From the NCBI RefSeq assembly GCF_017168235.1, contig NZ_JABFAO010000002.1, forward strand, positions 248,001-312,000: 64,000 bases of DNA, written 5' to 3'. The first letter of the stretch is position 1; each line of letters opens with the position of its first letter. The position numbers and the translations under genes are program-made. This DNA is from Rhodococcus sp. KRD197. Its GTDB lineage: Bacteria; Actinomycetota; Actinomycetes; Mycobacteriales; Mycobacteriaceae. Under the pieces are notes generated by a model, which was given only the letters and a program-made list of their open reading frames with translations, was not told the DNA's origin and searched no databases. Shown here one piece after another: positions 58,379-64,000 of this stretch.

Positions 58379-59124
58379 AGGGTAGTGCGGTGAGTGTCGG
58401 TAAGGGCGGTTTGCCGAGGGATCAGGTGCCGGGGGCGTTCGACCACGATGCCAAGTCCTACGACCGACTCGTCGGCGCCAACCCGGGCTACCACGAGCAT
58501 CTGGCGAAATCGGCTGAGCGGCTGCGGATTCCCGGGCAAGGTAAGGGGCTGCGGCTGCTCGATATCGGTTGCGGGACCGGAGCATCCACCGCTGCATTGC
58601 TCGCCGCGGCGCCGCATGCCGAGATCATCGCCGCCGACGCGTCCTCCGAGATGCTCGAGATGGCCCGCGCCAAGCAGTGGCCCGCCAATGTGACATTCGT
58701 GCACAGCCGGGTCGAGGACCTGCGCGAGAACGGTGTCCACGGCCCGTTCGACGCCATCCTCGCCGCGTACTTGATCAGGAACGTAGACGATCCGGACACC
58801 GAGCTGAAGTCGTTGTTGTCGCTGCTGAAGCCCGGCTCGTCCATCGCGTTCCACGAGTACTCCGTAAAGGATTCGTTGCGCGCCAGGATGGTGTGGACGC
58901 TGGTCTGTTGGGCCATCATCATCCCGCTCGGCTATGCGGCCACCCGCGACCTCGTGCTCTACAAGCATCTGTGGCGCAGCGTGGCGAGCTTCGACGGGGT
59001 GAAGGCCTTCTCGAGGCGTATGCAACGAGCCGGCTTCACCAGCCTGGACACCGAGACGATGACGGGCTGGCAGAACGGCGTCGTACACACATTCCTGGGG
59101 GCACGGCCGGAGGAAAACGCATGA
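58375..59124 (+). CDS. Class I SAM-dependent methyltransferase
   Basis: 249 residues. Motif I LLDIGCGTGAST (about 62), then IIAADASSEMLEMARAK and VEDLRE...FDAILAAYLIRNV. The C-terminal half contains a hydrophobic segment (VWTLVCWAIIIPLGY), and the fold resembles UbiE/COQ5-type or carotenoid-linked methyltransferases. It starts with GTG and overlaps the S4 gene by 4 nt and the CrtU-like gene by 4 nt (ATGA). The tight coupling to the next gene points to a shared lipid or pigment pathway. Confidence 0.88.
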   Translation: MKGSAVSVGKGGLPRDQVPGAFDHDAKSYDRLVGANPGYHEHLAKSAERLRIPGQGKGLRLLDIGCGTGASTAALLAAAPHAEIIAADASSEMLEMARAKQWPANVTFVHSRVEDLRENGVHGPFDAILAAYLIRNVDDPDTELKSLLSLLKPGSSIAFHEYSVKDSLRARMVWTLVCWAIIIPLGYAATRDLVLYKHLWRSVASFDGVKAFSRRMQRAGFTSLDTETMTGWQNGVVHTFLGARPEENA

Positions 59125-60620
59125 GCGACCGCCGACGCGTCATACATCCGGCGGGGGACGGCTACCCGGACGCCGGTTCGCTGGCGAAAGTTCCGCGTGT
59201 GGCCGTCGTCGGCGGCGGCATCGCTGGGCTGTCCGCGGCGACCGCCCTGGCCGAACGGGGTATCCAGGTCGTCGTCATCGAGCGCGAGGACTATCTCGGT
59301 GGGCGGGTCGGTGGATGGTCGACGACGCTCGACGACGGTTCCCCCGTCACCATGAGCCGCGGCTTCCACGCGTTCTTTCGGCAGTATTACAACCTGCGGA
59401 ACCTGTTGGAGCGCACCGATCCTGGACTGAAACGTCTGCATGCCGTCGATGACTACCCGCTGATCGACCACACCGGCAGGATCGACGGATTCAAGGGGCT
59501 GCCATCGACGCCGCCGCTCAATGCGTTCGCCTTCGTCAAGCGCAGCCCGACCTTCGAGTTCAAGGATCTCACTGCGCTGAACGGATTGGCTGCGCTGCCA
59601 CTGATGACGGTGAGCGTGCCCGAGACGTTCACCGAGCTCGACGACGTTCCGGCAGCAGAGTTCCTGCGTCGCATCAATTTCCCCGAGGCCGCCCGTCACC
59701 TCGCCTTCGGGGTTTTCTCGCGCAGCTTCTTCGCCGACCCCGAGAAGATGTCCGCCGCCGAGTTGGCGATGATGTTCCACATCTACTTCCTCGGCTCCTC
59801 GGAGGGATTGGTCTTCGACGTCCCGACCGGCCCGTACCCGCAGACACTGTGGAACCCGCTGGCCGAGTATCTCACCGGGCTCGGCGTCGAGATCCGTACA
59901 GGCACGTCCGTGGAGAAGATCGAACGCGGCTTCCGCGTCGACGGCGAGAACTTCGATTCCGTCGTGCTCGCCACCGATGTCGGCGGACTGCGGAACATCG
60001 TTGCGGGATCGCCCGGTCTCGGTACCGACGAGTGGCGCACCCGGGTTGCGTCGATGGAGAACACGCCGCCGTTCCTCGTCCACCGAGTGTGGTTGGACAA
60101 GCCCGTCAACGCCGACCGACCGGCGTTCATCGGTACCGGCGGCATGGATCCCATCGACAACATCAGCGTCCTCGAACTCTTCGAGGACGAGGCAGCCGAA
60201 TGGGCCTCGCGCACCGGAGGATCGGTCGTCGAACTGCACGCGTACGCCGCCACCGATTCCGAGGACGAGACCCGCGAGCAGTTGATGGCGCGGATGCGCG
60301 AGATCTACCCGGAAACCGCTGCTGCAAAGGTGGTGGCTTCACGATCGGAATGGCGTGACGACTGCCCGATGTTCGGGCTCGGGCATTTCGCAACGCGACC
60401 GACCGTCCGCACCCCCGAACCGGGTCTGGTTCTCGCCGGCGACGGCATTCGCATCGACCTGCCCGTTGCACTCATGGAACGGGCAGCGACGACTGGACTA
60501 CTGGCCGCCAACACACTGCTGGCCGGGTGGGCTGTGCAGGGGCACGATATTCACACCGTGCCGGTCCGGGGGCGGTTCAAGGTGTTCGACGCGATCGCGA
60601 GGCTGACCGCGAAGTTGTAG
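59121..60620 (+). CDS. FAD-dependent oxidoreductase, CrtU-like (carotenoid aromatic-ring formation)
   Basis: 499 residues. FAD-binding VAVVGGGIAGLSAATALAERG at about 27, GGRVGGWSTTLDDG, then a long CrtI/CrtU-type substrate domain (RGFHAFFRQYYNLRNLLERTDP) and the C-terminal LVLAGDGIRIDLPVALMERAATTGLLAANTLL. The RGFHAFF segment and C-terminus match CrtU-type desaturase/methyltransferases that aromatise the beta-ionone ring (chlorobactene or isorenieratene). A plant-type CrtI role is less likely. The start has GGAGGAAAA before it. No crtE, crtB, crtI or crtY is in the window. Confidence 0.78.
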   Translation: MSDRRRVIHPAGDGYPDAGSLAKVPRVAVVGGGIAGLSAATALAERGIQVVVIEREDYLGGRVGGWSTTLDDGSPVTMSRGFHAFFRQYYNLRNLLERTDPGLKRLHAVDDYPLIDHTGRIDGFKGLPSTPPLNAFAFVKRSPTFEFKDLTALNGLAALPLMTVSVPETFTELDDVPAAEFLRRINFPEAARHLAFGVFSRSFFADPEKMSAAELAMMFHIYFLGSSEGLVFDVPTGPYPQTLWNPLAEYLTGLGVEIRTGTSVEKIERGFRVDGENFDSVVLATDVGGLRNIVAGSPGLGTDEWRTRVASMENTPPFLVHRVWLDKPVNADRPAFIGTGGMDPIDNISVLELFEDEAAEWASRTGGSVVELHAYAATDSEDETREQLMARMREIYPETAAAKVVASRSEWRDDCPMFGLGHFATRPTVRTPEPGLVLAGDGIRIDLPVALMERAATTGLLAANTLLAGWAVQGHDIHTVPVRGRFKVFDAIARLTAKL

Positions 60621-60671
60621 GGCGGCTCCGGTCAGCCGGCTGACCGACCTAGCACCCCTATTGCAGAGTTG

Positions 60672-60701
60672 GCACCCCCATTCGCGTCCGAACGGGGGTG
60701 C
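60672..60701. terminator. Hairpin between the CrtU-like gene and the VOC gene
   Basis: GCACCCCCATTCG and CGAACGGGGGTGC pair at 12 of 13 positions around a 4-nt loop. The convergent gene pair and its central location suggest a bidirectional terminator. Confidence 0.75.
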
Positions 60702-60753
60702 TTGGTCGGCAAAAAGGGTGCAGACTCAGCTCGCAATGCCCGTCGATATCAGC

Positions 60754-61164
60754 TCAGTCGCGTTGGTTGATTCGAATGAGGTTGCCGGCTGGGTCGCGGA
60801 AGGCGCAGTCGCGGACTCCGTAGTCCTGGTCGGTGGGTTCTTGGATCACGTCTGCTCCGGCGGCTTCGAGTCGCTCGTAGAGGCCGTCGAGATCGTCGGT
60901 TGCCAGCGTCACCGCCCCGTAGGAACCCTTGGCGATCAATTCCAGGATGGTGCGGCGTTCGTCGTCGGTGATGCCCGGGTCGACGGCCGGTGGGTGCAGC
61001 ACGATGGATGTCTCGGGGCGTCCGACTGGGCCGACGGTGATCCAGCGCATGTCTTGGTAGCCGACGTCTTTGCGAACCTCGAAACCGAGGGTGTCACGGT
61101 AGAACTGCAGTGCGGCCTCGGGATCGGTTTGCGGGAGGAATGCGTAGTGAATGCTGATGTCCAT
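60754..61164 (-). CDS. VOC family protein
   Basis: 136 residues. N-terminal IHYAFLPQTDPEAALQFYRDTLGFEVRKD and C-terminal VRDCAFRDPAGNLIRINQ, with VTLATDDLDGLYERLEAAGADVIQEP between, are typical of glyoxalase/bleomycin-resistance-fold proteins. The substrate is unknown. It lies 20 bp after the AraC gene on the same strand. A degraded relative is at 53.7 kb. Confidence 0.9.
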   Translation of the reverse strand: MDISIHYAFLPQTDPEAALQFYRDTLGFEVRKDVGYQDMRWITVGPVGRPETSIVLHPPAVDPGITDDERRTILELIAKGSYGAVTLATDDLDGLYERLEAAGADVIQEPTDQDYGVRDCAFRDPAGNLIRINQRD

Positions 61165-61184
61165 GCACGAGACGCTAGCCCCGA

Positions 61185-61619
61185 CTATCGGGGCCGCGCT
61201 TCTCGATTCTTGACCGGTTTGGTGACCTGCTTGGCCAGACACGGCGGGATGCCGAAGGCAGCTTGAGAATGATCGCGGCGATACAGGCTCGGCGACACCC
61301 CCACGAGTTCGGAGAATCGGGTGCTGAAAGTTCCGAGCGAGGAGAACCCCACCGTGAAGCACACCTCGGTGACCGAGAGATCTCCGCGACGCAGCAGTGT
61401 CATCGCGCGTTCGATACGCCGCGTCATCAGGTAGGAATACGGGGCCTCCCCGTACACACGTCGAAACTCCCGACACAGGTGTCCGACAGACAGATTGGCG
61501 TCGCGGGCGAGTGTCTCGAGGTTGAGCGGTGAAGCGTACTCGCGGTCGATTCGATCGTGGACCCGCCGGAGGATCGCGATGTTCCGTAGCCGTTGCGCTT
61601 CTGCGGAACCGAGGGCCAT
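61185..61619 (-). CDS. AraC-family regulator (DNA-binding domain only)
   Basis: 144 residues made almost entirely of the two-HTH AraC domain: LNLETLARDANLSVGHLCREFRRVYGEAPYSYLMTRRIERAMTLLRRGDLSVTEVCFTVGFSSLGTFSTRFSELVGVSPS. No effector domain is attached, so another protein or a small ligand pocket must provide the signal. The ATG at 61619 starts it; it follows the Rieske gene by 30 bp and precedes the VOC gene by 20 bp, so all three may be one operon. Confidence 0.9.
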   Translation of the reverse strand: MALGSAEAQRLRNIAILRRVHDRIDREYASPLNLETLARDANLSVGHLCREFRRVYGEAPYSYLMTRRIERAMTLLRRGDLSVTEVCFTVGFSSLGTFSTRFSELVGVSPSLYRRDHSQAAFGIPPCLAKQVTKPVKNREARPR

Positions 61620-61649
61620 ACCTGGAATCGTGCACCCGCGCAGCCGCAA

Positions 61650-62666
61650 CTACAACCCCTTCGACCGGAGCGCGTACCGCCGCTCGGCGTAGTCGAGGTC
61701 GTCCTTCCATAGGCGCGCTGCAGTCCAGCCCATCGCGGGCCGGAGCAGCGGCGCGACCTTGCGGGCCATCTGGAAGCCAGGCCGGTCGGAACTGGCGACC
61801 GTTGCCTCGATGACCGCAGTGCGCGGCTTGCCGTCGGGGCCGGGGGCCATCGGCGTCGCATGGGTCTCGACGACGCTTCCCGCGCCCTCGCCTTCGAGAA
61901 TTCGCATGACGATGGTTCGTGGTCCGGGGCAGACGAACTCGGCTCGCACCGGGACACCGACGCCGCGGCTGACGCGGAAGGTGACGTCGACGATGAAGCG
62001 GTCGTCCTCGTCGGGTACGTCGATGTCCGTCGGGGCTTCGATGACCTTCAACCGGGCGAACGAGTATGGATGGAACCAGGCGCCGTGCCACGGGTCGAGA
62101 CGGTTGGCGACCACGTCGTCCGGCTCGCAGATACCCGTCAGCGTGACCACTGCGTCGACGCTGGTGTCTGCGGGTGGGCGGATCGGGACGATGGGAACCG
62201 GCGTCGGTTCCTCGCCGCCGAGGTCGTCCATCCGAACCCAGACGAGGATGCCGTCGTCGAAAGCGGGGAAGGGACGCCAACCGGGGCGGCCTTTCGGGCC
62301 GAGCGGCATGCCGTGCCACAAACAAATGAGGGTGTCGCACTCGATCTTCGCCTTGTCCAGGGGTGCGCCGAGGTGCGGGCAGGCGCCGGGGGCGATATGG
62401 ATGCCGCGGTTCTCGTCGCGCCAGGCAACCAACTCGGTGCCGCCGATGTGACGGCCGAACGGCTTGTCGGTACCGATGTCGCGGCTGGCCGCGAACACGA
62501 ACCAGTTGCCGCTGGGGCGAGTCTTCGCACGTTTGAGAGCGGATTCGATGACCTGGGGGTTGGCGCCCTTCCAGGTGGGTTCCTGCTTGGCCCATGCCTC
62601 CGACGGAAGCGGTTGCAGGGGCAGGTTCTTCGGCCAGCGCTTACGCAACCCTTCCAAGGCGACCAT
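61650..62666 (-). CDS. Rieske [2Fe-2S] protein with DUF5914-like C-terminus
   Basis: 338 residues. The N-terminal Rieske domain (about 50-150) has CPHLGAPL (Cys96, His98) and CLWHGMPLG (Cys115, His118), the two Cys and two His that hold the cluster. The rest resembles DUF5914 proteins that occur with carotenoid genes. Electrons could go to or from the CrtU-like enzyme encoded 1 kb away, or to an oxygenase reaction (inference). The ATG at 62666 is chosen for fit to the family; ATG at 62759 is an alternative. Confidence 0.8.
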   Translation of the reverse strand: MVALEGLRKRWPKNLPLQPLPSEAWAKQEPTWKGANPQVIESALKRAKTRPSGNWFVFAASRDIGTDKPFGRHIGGTELVAWRDENRGIHIAPGACPHLGAPLDKAKIECDTLICLWHGMPLGPKGRPGWRPFPAFDDGILVWVRMDDLGGEEPTPVPIVPIRPPADTSVDAVVTLTGICEPDDVVANRLDPWHGAWFHPYSFARLKVIEAPTDIDVPDEDDRFIVDVTFRVSRGVGVPVRAEFVCPGPRTIVMRILEGEGAGSVVETHATPMAPGPDGKPRTAVIEATVASSDRPGFQMARKVAPLLRPAMGWTAARLWKDDLDYAERRYALRSKGL

Positions 62667-62761
62667 GAGGTTCCCGCTTCCATTCGAGGTACCGACGTTT
62701 CCATTGTGCCCGAACGCGGCAGTGCCGCCGGTGTAAGCGGCTGGTTCAATATAGAACATGA

Positions 62762-62777
62762 GTGCGCACGTGCGCAC
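62762..62777. promoter_or_regulatory. Perfect 16-bp palindrome in the divergent promoter
   Basis: GTGCGCACGTGCGCAC is fully self-complementary. It lies between the divergent Rieske gene (start 62666) and the MFS gene (start 62798), 20 bp before the latter. Operator function for one or both genes is likely; the regulator is not identified. Confidence 0.55.
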
Positions 62778-62797
62778 GCATATGTAGTGTTGGTGAC

Positions 62798-64000
62798 ATG
62801 CTGTACTCCGCGTCGGGCAGTGTTCTGGCACTTCCGGTGTTTCGCCGTCTGTTCACCGCGCAAGTGGTGGCCCTGGTGGGCACCGGGCTGCTCACGGTCG
62901 CGTTGGGATTGTTGGCGTACGAGATCGCGGGGAGCGCCGCGGGTGCTGTGTTGGGCACGGCACTCGCGATCAAAATGGCCGCCTACGTTTTTCTCGCGCC
63001 GATAATGTCGGCGCTGACGGATCGGCTTCCACGCAAGACTGTTCTCGTCGCGGCGGATGTAGTTCGAGCGGCGACGGCATTGGCACTGCCGTTCGTCGAT
63101 CAGGTGTGGCAGGTCTACGGGCTGATCTTCGTTCTTCAGGCGGCGTCGGCGACGTTCACTCCCACCTTTCAAGCCGTCATCCCGTCGGTCGTTCGGGACG
63201 AGAACCAGTACACCCGGGCGCTGACGTTGTCTCGGCTCGCCTATGACCTCGAATCGCTGCTGAGCCCGCTCCTCGCCGCCGCCCTGCTCACGGTGATCGG
63301 CTTTCACACTCTCTTCCTCGGAACCTCACTGGGATTCGTGCTGTCCGCGGCCATGGTGATGTCGACAGTATTGCCCAAATATGCTGCGCCCGAACAAGTA
63401 GAGCCCTTCTTTCAGCGTGCGACCAATGGCACCAGGGCGTTCCTCGCCAACCCGGCCCTGCGCGGGTTGCTGGCATTGAACGTGGTGGTCGCGTCCGCGA
63501 CGGCGCTGGTCGTGGTCAACTCGGTGGTCTATGTTCGCGACCTTCTCGGTGGTTCCAACACCGGAGTCGCTATCGCTCTGGGCTTCTTCGGCGCAGGTTC
63601 GATGGCCGCCGCGCTGTGCATCCCGCGCATCGTGGTGTTCGTTTCAGACCGGCGGCTGATGCTGGGCGGAGCCGGTGTGGCCTGCGGCGGCACTGCGGCA
63701 GCGACCCTCGTCGCGGCGACGGCAACCGGGGGAGGCGCGGCGTGGGTGGCGCTCGGGCTGGTGTGGTCGATGATGGGAGTGGGAACCTCGGTGATCGGTA
63801 CTCTTGCCGGCCGAGTGCTGCGCCGCGAGTCCGACGAACACACACGTACCTCCATCTTCACCGCGCAATTCGCGTTATCGCACGCCGCATTTCTGTTCAC
63901 GTACCCGGCCGCCGGGTGGATCGGGGCGCAGGGAGGCCAGGTCGCTGCCGCGATGGTGGTGGCGACCTTGGCTACACTTGCCACATTGTCCGCAGCACGA
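62798..64000 (+). CDS. MFS transporter (EntS/MFS_3-like), truncated by window end
   Basis: 401 codons are open to the last base, so the 3' end is outside. The N-terminus reads MLYSASGSVLALPVFRRLFTAQVVALVGTGLLTVALG, followed by LTDRLPRKTVLVAADVVRAATA (motif A) and repeated hydrophobic helices up to the end. This is the MFS_3/EntS type, used for siderophore or drug export. The substrate is unknown. The palindrome 20 bp upstream probably regulates it. Confidence 0.87.
   Translation, partial: MLYSASGSVLALPVFRRLFTAQVVALVGTGLLTVALGLLAYEIAGSAAGAVLGTALAIKMAAYVFLAPIMSALTDRLPRKTVLVAADVVRAATALALPFVDQVWQVYGLIFVLQAASATFTPTFQAVIPSVVRDENQYTRALTLSRLAYDLESLLSPLLAAALLTVIGFHTLFLGTSLGFVLSAAMVMSTVLPKYAAPEQVEPFFQRATNGTRAFLANPALRGLLALNVVVASATALVVVNSVVYVRDLLGGSNTGVAIALGFFGAGSMAAALCIPRIVVFVSDRRLMLGGAGVACGGTAAATLVAATATGGGAAWVALGLVWSMMGVGTSVIGTLAGRVLRRESDEHTRTSIFTAQFALSHAAFLFTYPAAGWIGAQGGQVAAAMVVATLATLATLSAAR

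Noticed and set aside
58686..58704. AATGTGACATTCGTGC inside the methyltransferase gene resembling family A repeats
   Set aside because: It encodes a conserved-looking methyltransferase segment (NVTFVHS) and lacks the second arm; similarity is probably chance.

Overview
This window is high-GC actinobacterial chromosome. It most resembles Rhodococcus or a close mycolic-acid-bearing relative: it carries the pknB-pknA-pbpA-rodA-pstP-fhaB-fhaA cluster in the order known from mycobacteria, crgA, a DUF881 gene, trpG, LysX, secreted cutinase-like enzymes, F420-type PPOX proteins and a DesA3-like desaturase. No phage, IS element or CRISPR array was seen. In mycobacteria this kinase block lies 10-25 kb from oriC, so the window is probably origin-proximal (inference).

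Layout. 1-12.9 kb: a partial rhomboid protease, a PH-domain membrane protein, crgA, DUF881, trpG, then the minus-strand elongation and division operon (fhaB-pstP-rodA-pbpA-pknA-pknB, with stop/start overlaps or very short gaps) and fhaA. A cluster of DnaA-box sequences lies at 865-1098. 13-19.7 kb: tRNA-Leu(CAG) and gltBD. 19.9-30 kb: a cutinase-like enzyme, efflux pumps, a YhgE-like protein, a phosphatase, VOC, LysR/MFS, PPOX, DUF368 and fabH. 30-35.6 kb: an alpha/beta hydrolase, lysX and a desaturase, with a parS-like 16-mer at the hydrolase/lysX junction. 35.6-38 kb: an AbiEi-like/nuclease-like protein and a GNAT acetyltransferase, bracketed by short palindromic repeats. 38-44.8 kb: a PPOX protein and a PAS-GGDEF-EAL protein, a LacI/MFS pair, and a fused TrpEG anthranilate synthase preceded by an attenuator whose 15-residue leader peptide has three Trp codons in a row. 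44.8-55.6 kb: divergent lysine catabolism genes (lat/amaB), an unknown gene, an HNH/DUF222 protein, a hydrolase, a short UvrA-like ABC protein, a gene relic and a second cutinase-like enzyme. 55.7-64 kb: a CsoR-type copper operator with a 51-residue protein and CopA, an S4 protein, then a methyltransferase, a CrtU-like oxidoreductase and a Rieske protein that suggest aromatic carotenoid chemistry, VOC/AraC genes and a partial MFS gene.

The most interesting signals are mainly non-coding: four exact TTATCCACA DnaA boxes within 192 bp, a one-mismatch parS site, the complete trp attenuator, and two families of intergenic palindromes (one of 48 bp with two copies, one with a 23-bp core and many copies). 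One copy of the second family has become the C-terminal codons of TrpEG.
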